Source: Streptomyces varsoviensis (lineage in GTDB: Bacteria; Actinomycetota; Actinomycetes; Streptomycetales; Streptomycetaceae). Taken from it: DNA of 64,000 bases. The position numbers and the translations under genes were made by a program. The stretch covers positions 221,630 through 285,629 of the forward strand of contig NZ_JOBF01000006.1 of assembly GCF_000718635.1 (NCBI RefSeq), read 5' to 3'. Positions 44,166-52,827 of this stretch are shown piece by piece. Each line of letters starts with the position of its first letter. The first letter of the stretch is position 1. The notes under the pieces are model-generated. The model was given only the letters and a program-made list of their open reading frames with translations, was not told the DNA's origin and did not search any database.

Positions 44166-47100
44166 TCAGACCGGTTGCTGATCGGGCACGGTCCCGGCTC
44201 CCTCCGCCTCATCCACCGCCTCGACGGTCGGCGAGTCGTCCCCGTCGTCCCCCTCCTCGTCGAGGGCCACCTGGATCGCGACCGGGTCATGGCCGCGGCG
44301 GACCAGCGTGCCGCGCCCCGGCCCCCGTACGTACGCGCGCTGGTCGCCGATGAGCGCGCCCTCCCGGTGGTCGCCGGAGAGCAGCAGCCCGTCCGTACCG
44401 ACCTCCTTGAGCTTGCTGAGCAGCGGGTCGGACAGCAGGGCCCGGCTGGCGCCGCCGACCCGGCGGGCCAGCACGAGGTGGAAGCCCAGCTCGGCGGCTT
44501 GCGGGATGAACTCCGCCAGCAGGGCGAGCGGGCCGCGCCCCATGCTGCCCGCCGCCAGGTCGTAGTCGTCGGCGACGACGTACAGCTCCGGGCCCTGCCA
44601 CCAGTCGCGCGCGGCGAGCTGGGCGGCGGTGACGTTCGCCGGGGGCATCCGGGAGCGCAGCGTGTCGGCGAGCGCCTGGGCCTGCCCGGAGACGAGCTCG
44701 GCGTTGGCGCCGCGGGCGCCGATGTAGGCGTCGGGCACCGCGCCCAGCAGGCTGTGCCGGTAGTCGACGACCATGAAGCGCAGGTCGCGGGCGGAGTGCC
44801 GGGCGGCGAGCCCGCGCATCCAGGCGCGCAGGAACGCGGTCTTGCCGGAGCCCGAGTCGCCGAAGACCGCGAAGTGCGGGGCGCCGGCGGCGGAGGTGAG
44901 GTCGAGGCCGACGGGGCGCAGGTCGGACTCGCGGAGCCCGATCGGCACCTCGCGCTCGCCGATGGCGGGGCCGTGGCCCTCCCAGCGCTCGCCGGGCGCG
45001 GGCGCGGCGGCGACCGCCAGTTCGCGGACGGTGATCCGCTCGGGCAGGACGCGCAGCGCCGGGGCGGCGGGCCGCCGCCAGTTCTTCGCGATCCGGGCCA
45101 CCAGCCGCTGCTGCGCCTCGGCGAGCCCACTCACGCCGTCGGAGCCGGGGTCCCCGGTGGTGCCGTCGTCGAGCCGGGGCAGCGCGATGTGGTGGACGAG
45201 GCCGGGCGGGGTCAGGCCGCGGCCGGGGACGCTCTGGCCCAGCGCGCGGGCGCTGGGCCGGCTGATCTCGGACTCGGAGGGGTCGTTGAGCCACAGTTCG
45301 AGGCGGGCGGGGATGTTGTCGCGGAGGTTGACGCGGATCTCGGCCCAGCGGTTGGCGGTCAGCCACAGGTGGACGCCCACGCCGAGGCCGCGGGTGGCGA
45401 TCTCGGTCAGGGTGGAGACGGCGTCCTCGTCGGCCTCGTGCAGGGCGGCCCAGTTGTCGACGGCCAGGACGATGTCGGCGGAGCGTACGCCCTCGGGCAG
45501 GTCGCCGGCGGCGCGGCGGGCGCGGAGTTCGGCGGCGGACTGGATGCCGAGGTCGCGGAACATCCGCTCGCGCGCGTTGACGAGCCGGCTGACCTCGGCG
45601 AGCACCCGGCGCACGCGTTCGTCGTCGCGGCGGCCGGCGACGCCCGCGACGTGCGGTGCGTCGGCGAGGCCGTGCAGCGCGCCGCCACCCATGTCGATGG
45701 CGTAGAACTGCAGCTCGTCGGGGGTGTGGGTGAGCATGGCGCTGAGCATCGCGGTGCGCAGGAAGGTGGATTTGCCGCTCTGCGGCGCGCCGACCAGCGC
45801 CAGGTGGCCCTGGCGTCCGGCGAGGTCGAGCACGAGCGGGCGCTGTTCCTGCCGGGAGGGCACGTCGAGGACGCCGACGGGGAACTTCAGCTCGCCGCCG
45901 TACGGCCAGTGGGCGCAGCGCAGGCCCAGCTCGGGGTCCTCCTCCGGCTCGCCGAGCAGCGGGTCGAGGGTGAAGTGCGGGGGCAGCGGCGGCAGCCACA
46001 CCTGGTGTCCGGGCGCGTCCTTGTTGAGCAGCCGCTCGACGGCGACCTGGAGTTCGGTGGGGCCGGCGTCGAGGTCCCAGTCCCAGCCGGTCTTCTCGCT
46101 CTCCTCGGGGGAGAGCGGCGCGAGGTCGCCGTGCACGGCGTACGGCACGGGTTCGAGGGCCGCGGCCCCGGCGCCGTCGGGGTCGTACTCGCGGTAGGGC
46201 GCGGAGATGTAGGCGACGCGGAACCGCTCGTAGACCGTCTCGTCGACCTTGAGGTACGCGGAGCCGGGGATGGCGGGGAGCGTGTAGGCGTCGGAGGTGC
46301 CGATGACGGCGCGGGACTCGGCGGCGCTGAAGGTGCGCAGGCAGATCCGGTAGGAGAGGTGGGATTCCAGGCCGCGCAGCCGGCCTTCCTCCAGCCGCTG
46401 GGTGGCGAGCAGCAGGTGCATGCCGAGGGACCGGCCGACGCGGCCGATCTGGACGAACAGGTCGATGAAGTCGGGGCGCTGGGAGAGGAGTTCGCCGAAC
46501 TCGTCGACGATGATCAGCAGGTAGGGCAGCGGTTCCAGCGGTTTGCCGTTGACGTCGGTGCCGCCGGCCGCCTGGCGGAGCTGGTATTCGCGGACCGAGT
46601 CGACGTTGCCGGCCTCGCGCAGCATCCGCTGGCGGCGCTGCTGTTCGCCGGAGAGGGCCTGGTGCATGCGGTCGACCATGGCGAGGTCGTCGGCGAGGTT
46701 GGTGATCAGGCCGGAGACGTGCGGGAGTTCGGTGACGCCCGCGAAGGTGGCGCCGCCCTTGAAGTCGACGAGCACGAAGGCGAGGTGTTCGGGGGCGTGC
46801 ACCATGGCGAGGCCGGTGACCAGGGTGCGCAGCAGCTCGCTCTTGCCGGAGCCGGTGGCGCCGACGACGAGCCCGTGCGGGCCGATGCCGCCCTGCGCGG
46901 ACTCCTTGAGGTCCATGGTCAGCGGCTCGCCGGTGCCGGTGACGCCGATGGGGACGCTGAGCAGTTCCTTCTCGTCGGGGGCGCGGCGCCGGGTGGCGGG
47001 GTCGAAGGCCGCGATGTCGGGGACGCCGAGCATGCCGGAGAGGGAGACGTGCTCGGAGAGGACCTGGTCGCGCTCGCCGGACAGGCGCAGCGGGGCGAGC

Positions 47101-48344
47101 GAGCGGGCGGTGGCCTCCAGGACGCCGGGGGCGGTCTCGTCGATGGTGCCCTTCTCGACGGTGGCGTGCAGGCCGGGCGTGCGGCCCTCCAGGGTGAGCG
47201 TGCCGCGGGCGTCCGTACGGGCCCGTACGTCGACGCGGCCGGGCTCCGAGCCCTCCTCCTCGACCAGGCACACCACGTGGATGCCCAGGTCGGGGCCGGC
47301 CTCGGTGATGAGGTCCTCCAGGAGCGCCGAGCGGGCCCAGGGCGCGTCGGGCTCGTACTCGTCGAGGAAGATCACCAACTGGCGGCGGGGGGTGATGTCC
47401 CGCTGCGGGACGATGCGGCTGTTGCGCTCGGCGCGGGCGGCTACGGCCTGGTCGAAGGTTTCCTGAAGGTGCTCGTGGAGCCCGGCGAGGTCGTCGGCGA
47501 GCAGCGGTACGAGCTCCTGTTCGCGGCGCTGGGCCGCCGCGTCGGGGTGCTGGGCGTGCGGCAGCCACTTGGCCCAGTCCCAGGCGGAGTTGCCGCCGGT
47601 GACGACGGCGACCCGTACGTCGTCCGGGGCGTGCAGGACGGAGAGCTGGAGCAGCATCGACTGGGCCAGCTCGCGGGTGCGGGCGCGCGGGCCCAGCAGG
47701 CTGACCACGCCGGACTTGGCGAGGTCCAGCCAGGCGGCCTGGCCCTCGACCGTGCCGTACGTGCGGACCAGTTCGGCGGCGGCGTGCTTGCACTCGGCGT
47801 CGACCTCGATGGTGGGGTCGTTCTGGTCCGGCATGTGCATCTCGGCGGCGAGCGGCACGGTGCCGGTGCCCACCCTCAGGTGCAGGAAGTCGCCGTCGGC
47901 GGGGCGGCGCTCCCACACCCGGCGGCGGCGGGCGGCGATCGCCCACAGCCGGTCCGGGTGCGGGTGCTGCCAGACGTCGGCGGCCCGCTGGGCGACCCGG
48001 GCGCGCAGGGCCTGCTTGCGCATCCCGGCCAGGTACTCCAGGTATCGCTCCCGCTGCCGGTACTGGTTGCGGCGCCGGCTGCCCCGGAGCTGCATCCGTA
48101 CGCCGATGGTGACGCCGACGGACACCACCACGAAGGCGATGCCCAGCAGGATCATCCACGCCTTGCCGTAGGCGACCATGTAGGCCGCCATGCTCATGCT
48201 GGACAGCAGCGGCAGCAGGAGCATCAGCCAGCCCGCCGCGCCCTGGGGCTGGGGCCGCTGGGGCGGGCTGGCCAGGGTCGTCCGGCCCTCCGGCTTGGGC
48301 GGGGGCGTCGTACGGACGGGGCGGTGGAAGGGGATTCGACTCAC
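44166..48344 (-). CDS. eccC: EccC-type FtsK/SpoIIIE ATPase of an ESX secretion system
   Basis: The 1,392-residue motor of type VII secretion. Two transmembrane segments lie at about residues 38-84. Three tandem FtsK-like ATPase domains follow, each with a Walker A: GATGSGKS (Lys501), GAPQSGKS (Lys858) and GDSGSGKT (Lys1168). After the first comes the matching Walker B FVLVDFKGG, and the R-finger-type loop YLKVDETVYERF is visible. In ESX systems EccC recognises substrates through its last ATPase domain. The GTG start at 48344 is the only start before the membrane part. It is followed by the giant gene after a 170-base gap that holds only TGCTGSS reiterations. Confidence 0.95.
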   Translation of the reverse strand: MSRIPFHRPVRTTPPPKPEGRTTLASPPQRPQPQGAAGWLMLLLPLLSSMSMAAYMVAYGKAWMILLGIAFVVVSVGVTIGVRMQLRGSRRRNQYRQRERYLEYLAGMRKQALRARVAQRAADVWQHPHPDRLWAIAARRRRVWERRPADGDFLHLRVGTGTVPLAAEMHMPDQNDPTIEVDAECKHAAAELVRTYGTVEGQAAWLDLAKSGVVSLLGPRARTRELAQSMLLQLSVLHAPDDVRVAVVTGGNSAWDWAKWLPHAQHPDAAAQRREQELVPLLADDLAGLHEHLQETFDQAVAARAERNSRIVPQRDITPRRQLVIFLDEYEPDAPWARSALLEDLITEAGPDLGIHVVCLVEEEGSEPGRVDVRARTDARGTLTLEGRTPGLHATVEKGTIDETAPGVLEATARSLAPLRLSGERDQVLSEHVSLSGMLGVPDIAAFDPATRRRAPDEKELLSVPIGVTGTGEPLTMDLKESAQGGIGPHGLVVGATGSGKSELLRTLVTGLAMVHAPEHLAFVLVDFKGGATFAGVTELPHVSGLITNLADDLAMVDRMHQALSGEQQRRQRMLREAGNVDSVREYQLRQAAGGTDVNGKPLEPLPYLLIIVDEFGELLSQRPDFIDLFVQIGRVGRSLGMHLLLATQRLEEGRLRGLESHLSYRICLRTFSAAESRAVIGTSDAYTLPAIPGSAYLKVDETVYERFRVAYISAPYREYDPDGAGAAALEPVPYAVHGDLAPLSPEESEKTGWDWDLDAGPTELQVAVERLLNKDAPGHQVWLPPLPPHFTLDPLLGEPEEDPELGLRCAHWPYGGELKFPVGVLDVPSRQEQRPLVLDLAGRQGHLALVGAPQSGKSTFLRTAMLSAMLTHTPDELQFYAIDMGGGALHGLADAPHVAGVAGRRDDERVRRVLAEVSRLVNARERMFRDLGIQSAAELRARRAAGDLPEGVRSADIVLAVDNWAALHEADEDAVSTLTEIATRGLGVGVHLWLTANRWAEIRVNLRDNIPARLELWLNDPSESEISRPSARALGQSVPGRGLTPPGLVHHIALPRLDDGTTGDPGSDGVSGLAEAQQRLVARIAKNWRRPAAPALRVLPERITVRELAVAAAPAPGERWEGHGPAIGEREVPIGLRESDLRPVGLDLTSAAGAPHFAVFGDSGSGKTAFLRAWMRGLAARHSARDLRFMVVDYRHSLLGAVPDAYIGARGANAELVSGQAQALADTLRSRMPPANVTAAQLAARDWWQGPELYVVADDYDLAAGSMGRGPLALLAEFIPQAAELGFHLVLARRVGGASRALLSDPLLSKLKEVGTDGLLLSGDHREGALIGDQRAYVRGPGRGTLVRRGHDPVAIQVALDEEGDDGDDSPTVEAVDEAEGAGTVPDQQPV

Positions 48345-48437
48345 GTTGGCTGCCTAGCGGGCTGTCGGGGGCGGCGGGAGCGGGTGGGGCGGCGGGCTCG
48401 CGGCGGGGCGCCGGTCCCGCCGCGAGCCGCGGGTTCA

Positions 48438-48525
48438 CATCGGAGCCGCGGGCGCGGGGCTCTGGGAGCCGCGGGCTCATATGGGCCCCGCGGACGGTGG
48501 CTCGCATCGGAGCCGCGGGCGCGGG
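48438..48525. repeat. GC-rich repeats between the WXG100 gene and eccC
   Basis: A 21-base word (CATCGGAGCCGCGGGCGCGGG) occurs at 48438-48458 and 48505-48525, and GAGCCGCGGG occurs four times (48424, 48443, 48466, 48510). The array occupies most of the 204-base gap downstream of the WXG100 gene. It could shape the transcript between a highly expressed small gene and the large motor gene. Confidence 0.75.
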
Positions 48526-48548
48526 CTCACGAGGAGGGCGCGGGATCG

Positions 48549-48983
48549 TCAGAAGGTCATGGTGACCGCCGTCTTGTTGGTGTCGGTCACGGCCTCGGGC
48601 GGGGTGTCCTTCGGCTTGTCGTCGCCGCCGGTCTTCTCGGCCAGCCCCTCCCGGAACTTGGTGAACGCGTCGGCGAGGCCGTCCTCGGCGGTGCTGAAGT
48701 TGTAGGCGGCCATGCCGACGCCGTCGGCCAGGGCGGGCAGGACGCCCTTGTGCGGGTCCTCCTTGGTGCCGAACAGCTCGGTCATGACCCGCAGCCACTC
48801 CTCGTTCACCTCGTCGGCGTCCGAGGCGGCCTTGCCCTGCCAGCTCACCTTCAGCCCGTCGAGCGCGCCGTGGATGGTGTTGAGGCTCTTGACGACGTCG
48901 CCGCTGAGCGTCGCCAGCTCCTTGCCGACGGTCTTCAGGCCGCTCGGAGAGACGCTGATGACGGAGGTGTCGTAATCGGCCAT
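48549..48983 (-). CDS. WXG100-family protein with long acidic tail
   Basis: A 144-residue ESX substrate-type protein. A helical hairpin has the turn SWQGKA (the WXG motif) and LATLSGDVVKSLNTIHGALDGL before it. The region after the second helix, PPEAVTDTNKTAVTMTF, is a flexible acidic extension. The YxxxD/E signal of its relatives is not clear: the equivalent reads YNFSTAED, with the acidic residue shifted by two. The ATG at 48983 was chosen over an upstream ATG (49061) that would add a non-family leader. It lies directly before eccC. Confidence 0.9.
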   Translation of the reverse strand: MADYDTSVISVSPSGLKTVGKELATLSGDVVKSLNTIHGALDGLKVSWQGKAASDADEVNEEWLRVMTELFGTKEDPHKGVLPALADGVGMAAYNFSTAEDGLADAFTKFREGLAEKTGGDDKPKDTPPEAVTDTNKTAVTMTF

Positions 48984-49156
48984 GACTCGCCTTTCTCGGC
49001 AACTCCACTGGGGTGCCTGGGGGTTGCTGCCGGTACGGGGGTCACGCCCCCGCGCTGACAATTGCCTGCATAAGTGGTAAACCTGGCGATACTCCGCAAG
49101 ACCGTCGCCCGGCCGCCCGGCTGCGAGGCCGGCGCGAGACAGACGAGGGAGACCCC

Positions 49157-49417
49157 GTGACCGACCCGATAACCTCGAAGTACGACACGACCCCGCTGCC
49201 CGACGGGGACGGCGACGACAAGCCGAGCCCCGACCACAACAAGAACCTCGACGGCCTGGTGCCGACCGACAAGGTCGCCTGGACGGCGCCGCCCTCCTTC
49301 AACGACGACCCGAAGGACATCGGCTCCGACAGCGGCTCCGCCCTCCTCAACCACTCCGGACAGGTCTACGGACACACCGACCGGAAGTCGAACTTCCCGG
49401 CGCCGCCCTCGAAGTGA
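49157..49417 (+). CDS. Small acidic protein of unknown function inside the ESX locus
   Basis: An 86-residue hydrophilic, Asp/Pro/Lys-rich protein, the only gene on the plus strand inside the locus. It starts at GTG after GAGGGAGA. There is no domain I recognise, no signal peptide and no membrane segment; the middle reads LVPTDKVAWTAPPSF and the end is Ser/Pro/Lys. It shares the divergent region with the WXG100 gene at 48983. A role as small partner or substrate is only inferred from place. Confidence 0.65.
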   Translation: MTDPITSKYDTTPLPDGDGDDKPSPDHNKNLDGLVPTDKVAWTAPPSFNDDPKDIGSDSGSALLNHSGQVYGHTDRKSNFPAPPSK

Positions 49418-49436
49418 CCCGGCGCCGCGGGCCGCA

Positions 49437-49470
49437 GCCGCCCCGCCCCCTCTACGGGGAGCGGGGCGGC
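49437..49470. terminator. Bidirectional terminator
   Basis: A 10-bp perfect stem (GCCGCCCCGC with GCGGGGCGGC), extended inward by a CCCC/GGGG pairing around TCTAC, between the convergent small acidic gene and the next WXG100 gene. Confidence 0.8.
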
Positions 49471-49484
49471 GGCACGTCGCCCGC

Positions 49485-49811
49485 TCAGCCATTGGGCCCC
49501 CCGCCGTCGTGAAGGTTCTTCACGTTGGCGTTCTCGGCGTTGTGGTAGTTCGTGTAAGAGGTCTCCATCCGGTTGATGATGTCGTTCAGCATCGACTCCA
49601 GGTCGTGCTGCCCCTTCTGGAACCACTTCTTGATCGCGTCGAACGAGTGGTACGACGGGCTGGACCAGTGCGAACCGATCTTGCCCATCTTGGTGTCGAT
49701 CGACGACATGTGCTCGGAGATCGTCTTGGACTCCCGCCGCACCAACTGGATCGCGTCCTTCAGCGCCTGGAGGTCGGCGCGCCACTCCTCCGGGGTCGGT
49801 TGATCGGCCAT
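49485..49811 (-). CDS. WXG100-like protein (WSS variant)
   Basis: A 108-residue helical-hairpin protein. The turn reads SHWSSPSYHSF, so the Trp is kept and Gly is replaced by Ser. Near the end it has Y-H-N-A-E, which matches the YxxxE secretion signal of ESX substrates. It starts at ATG 49811. It sits right downstream of the beta-helix AAA gene and 66 bases before the terminator, in the transcription unit of that gene. Confidence 0.8.
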   Translation of the reverse strand: MADQPTPEEWRADLQALKDAIQLVRRESKTISEHMSSIDTKMGKIGSHWSSPSYHSFDAIKKWFQKGQHDLESMLNDIINRMETSYTNYHNAENANVKNLHDGGGPNG

Positions 49812-49934
49812 CCGCGGGTCACCTGCCTTTCACCCGGTCCGACGTCCTGAGCCGCCCCCGCGCGCCGTCCGGGCCGGACGCGAGGAGCGGTGCCGCTGCT
49901 GCTTCGTAAGAGCCTGTGTCGCACGGTGCTCGGT

Positions 49935-52730
49935 TCACAGGGCGCCGCCTTCCGGCGGCAGGTCCGCGGGCAGCAGCGTGGTGAGCAGTTCCGCGTCCCC
50001 CGAGGTCAGGTCGAGCCCGCTCAGGTCGAGTTCGGCCACGCGCTGCGCGTGCCGCTCCGTCATCCGCTGGAAGACCTGCCGCGCGCTGCGCCCGTTGCCG
50101 AACTGCTCGCCGCGCGGCAGGGCGTCGAAGTAGCCGTGCAGCGCGGCGGTGGTCTCGGGCGTGAACGCGTACTGGTGGCTGTCGGCCTGGTGCTCCACGA
50201 TGCGCACCAGCTCCGGCGTGCTGTAGTCGTCGAAGAGCAGGGTGCGGGTGAAACGGGAGGCCAGGCCCGCGTTGGACTCCAGCAGCCGGTTCATCTCGCT
50301 CGGGTAGCCGGCGACGATGACGACCACCTCGTCCCGGTGGTCCTCCATCAGCTTGACCAGCGTCGAGATGGCCTCCGAGCCGAAGTCCGTGAACTGGCCC
50401 TGCGGCACCAGCGAGTACGCCTCGTCGATGAACAGCACCCCGCCGAGGGCCCGCCGGAAGACGGCGGTCGTCTTCGGCGCGGTGTGGCCGACGTACTCGC
50501 CGACCAGGTCGCCCCGGTCGGCCTCGACGAGATGGCCGCGGCTGAGCAGGCCGAGCGCGGCGAGGAAGCCGCCGTAGAGGCGGGCCACGGTGGTCTTGCC
50601 GGTGCCGGGGTTGCCCGCGAAGACCAGGTGCCGGCTCAGCGGCGGCGGGGCGAGCCCCGCGTCCTGGCGGACCTTGACCATCTGCATGAGCTTCGTCAGC
50701 GTGACGACTTCGCGCTTGACGCTGTCGAGGCCGACCAGGCGGTCCAGCTCGACGTGGAGTTCGGCGAGCTTCGCCGCGGCCTCCTCGGCGCTCCGCTCCT
50801 CGTCGCCCTCGCCCGTACGGCCCTTGTCCTTCCGGCCCTTGCCGTCCGCCCCGGCCCGGTGGCCGGCTCCGGCGGCGGCCGGCACGGCCTCGCGGCCCTC
50901 GCCGTCCTTCGCCCCCGGCGCCGCGAGGGTGGGCAGCAGCGGCTCGGCCGCGTCCTCGACGTGGCAGTCCTCCGCGTGCACGACGGCCTCGTCGTCGCGC
51001 AGCAGGTCGGTCTCCGTGCCGTCCACGGCGCAGCGGCGCAGTACGAGCCGGGAGCGGGCGGCGGCGTAGACGGCGGGGAAGCGGCTCTTGGTGAAGTGGC
51101 AGTCCTCGTAGCGGCCCTCGCCGCCCTCCTCGACGAACAGGGCGTTCTTCGCGGCGTCCGCGACGGTCAGGCCCAGGAGGCGGGGCCGGGCCCCGGCGCG
51201 TACCACCACGCCGCTGCCCCGCGCCTCGCGGACCGCGCCGCCCTCCACCAGGACGGTGCTGTCCTCCTCCAGCAGCAGCCCCGCGCCGCCGCTGCCGACG
51301 ATCCGCACGTTCTCCAGCCGGCCGCCGGTCTCCCGGCCGATCCGCACGCCGGTCTCCCCGGCGGCGGTGATCTCGCAGTCCGCGAGCAGCGGCCGGTGGG
51401 TGGTGCGCAGCCGTACGCCCTCCCGGCCGCCCGTCACGCGGCAGCCGCGCACCGCGGCGTCGCCGCCCTCGACGCTCACGCCGGTCAGCCCCGCGTCGCT
51501 CACCTCGCAGCCGTCCGCGAGGAGTTCGGCCCGCTCGGTGACGCGCATGCCGTACTCGGGGGTGCCGCTGACGGTGCAGTCACGGGCCGTGGCGCGCGCG
51601 GCCCCGCCGAGGTGTACGGCCGTGTAGGCGGTGTCCCGTACGGTGCAGCCGGTCAGCGTGACCTCCGCCTCGCCGACCGCGTACACGCCGTTGGCGGTGG
51701 TCCGGGCGAAGGTGGAGTCCCGCGCGGTGGCCTGCCCCGAGACGCTCGCGACCAGCGCGGTGTCCTCGCAGTCCACGGCCCGCACCGAGACCAGCTCCAC
51801 GGCGGCCTCCGCCGTGACCAGCACCGCGGCCCCGGTGGTGTGGTGCACGTGGCAGCCGTCCAGCAGCGCCGCGCTGCCGCCGTCCACCAGCACGCCCGCG
51901 CCGCCCGTACGGAAGATCTCGCAGTCCCGCAGCCGCACGCCGTGCCCGTCGCGGGCCGAACCGGCGCCGGACGTCCGCGTCTCGGCGGACGCGGGCGCGC
52001 CCGCGTCCTGGCCGCCGGCCGCGGGCGCGACGCGGCCCGCCGTGCCGCGGGTCCACACGCCCTGCCCGGTCGCCTCGTGCAGCCGGCACTCGCGCAGCGC
52101 CGCGGTCGCGTGCCCCTCCACCATGACGGCCGCGGTGCCGCTGCCGCGTATCTCGCAGCGCGTCAGCGTCGCGTGCGCCCCGCCCATCAGCACGGCGCCG
52201 CGCCCGGTCGCGCCGTCCACCAGCGCGTCCGTCAGCTCGACCCGCGCCTCGTCCTCGACGACCAGGCCGTCCCCGACGCAGCCGCCGATCGTCAGGTTCT
52301 CCAGCGTGGTCCGGCTGGTACCGGCCAGCCACACCGCCACGCCCTCGGCCTGCCGCACCGCGCAGCCGCTCAGCAGCGCCGCCGCCGAACCCGCGACATC
52401 GACCCGGCCGCCGGTGATCTCGCAGTCCCGCAGCACCGGCTCGCCGCCGCGCAGCAGCACCGCGGCGTCCCGCGGCGCGGTCGACGCGATCGCGAAACCC
52501 CGCAGCTCGGCCGCGCCCGCGTGCACGGTCACGGCGGGCCCGCGCGCCGCGACGAGGCGCACCGCGCCCTTCGCGACCAGGCTGACGTCCTTGTCCAGCA
52601 CCAGGCTCTCGGTGTACGTACCGGCCTGCACCGTGATCACCGCACCGGGCTTCGCACTGCGGACCGCCGCCCCGATGGTGCGGTGCCCGCCCCAGCTCCC
52701 GGGCGCGACGCGCTGCGCGGCGGCCCTCAT
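49935..52730 (-). CDS. Right-handed beta-helix protein fused to CbxX/EccA-type AAA ATPase
   Basis: A 931-residue protein with two parts. Residues about 15-600 form a long parallel beta-helix with the repeating core (V.L..C.V....GV.V) of pectate-lyase-type solenoids. An acidic/basic linker of about 50 residues follows. The C-terminal third is an AAA ATPase: LVGLDSVKREV, Walker A GNPGTGKTTVARL (Lys712), LVEADRGDLVGEYVG, Walker B GVLFIDEAYSL, then AGYPSEMNRLLESNAGLASRF. In mycobacterial ESX systems EccA has the same kind of ATPase but an N-terminal TPR domain; here the beta-helix takes that place. It could bind a secreted partner and unfold or release it. The ATG at 52730 is followed by no alternative. 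Confidence 0.88.
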   Translation of the reverse strand: MRAAAQRVAPGSWGGHRTIGAAVRSAKPGAVITVQAGTYTESLVLDKDVSLVAKGAVRLVAARGPAVTVHAGAAELRGFAIASTAPRDAAVLLRGGEPVLRDCEITGGRVDVAGSAAALLSGCAVRQAEGVAVWLAGTSRTTLENLTIGGCVGDGLVVEDEARVELTDALVDGATGRGAVLMGGAHATLTRCEIRGSGTAAVMVEGHATAALRECRLHEATGQGVWTRGTAGRVAPAAGGQDAGAPASAETRTSGAGSARDGHGVRLRDCEIFRTGGAGVLVDGGSAALLDGCHVHHTTGAAVLVTAEAAVELVSVRAVDCEDTALVASVSGQATARDSTFARTTANGVYAVGEAEVTLTGCTVRDTAYTAVHLGGAARATARDCTVSGTPEYGMRVTERAELLADGCEVSDAGLTGVSVEGGDAAVRGCRVTGGREGVRLRTTHRPLLADCEITAAGETGVRIGRETGGRLENVRIVGSGGAGLLLEEDSTVLVEGGAVREARGSGVVVRAGARPRLLGLTVADAAKNALFVEEGGEGRYEDCHFTKSRFPAVYAAARSRLVLRRCAVDGTETDLLRDDEAVVHAEDCHVEDAAEPLLPTLAAPGAKDGEGREAVPAAAGAGHRAGADGKGRKDKGRTGEGDEERSAEEAAAKLAELHVELDRLVGLDSVKREVVTLTKLMQMVKVRQDAGLAPPPLSRHLVFAGNPGTGKTTVARLYGGFLAALGLLSRGHLVEADRGDLVGEYVGHTAPKTTAVFRRALGGVLFIDEAYSLVPQGQFTDFGSEAISTLVKLMEDHRDEVVVIVAGYPSEMNRLLESNAGLASRFTRTLLFDDYSTPELVRIVEHQADSHQYAFTPETTAALHGYFDALPRGEQFGNGRSARQVFQRMTERHAQRVAELDLSGLDLTSGDAELLTTLLPADLPPEGGAL

Positions 52731-52827
52731 GGGGTCCGCTCCCGGGGTGCGGGCGCGTACGCCCGTACCTCCCGTACCACCGGCATCACCCGTATCTCCT
52801 GAATCGCCCCTACCCCCGGCCGCCCGC

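Noticed and set aside
44013..49058. 1,681-codon open frame on the plus strand opposite eccC
   Set aside because: Codon-aligned shadow of eccC and the WXG100 gene; composition is that of antisense high-GC sequence.
49890..52802. 970-codon plus-strand frame opposite the beta-helix AAA gene
   Set aside because: Antisense shadow; the sense strand has a full AAA domain.
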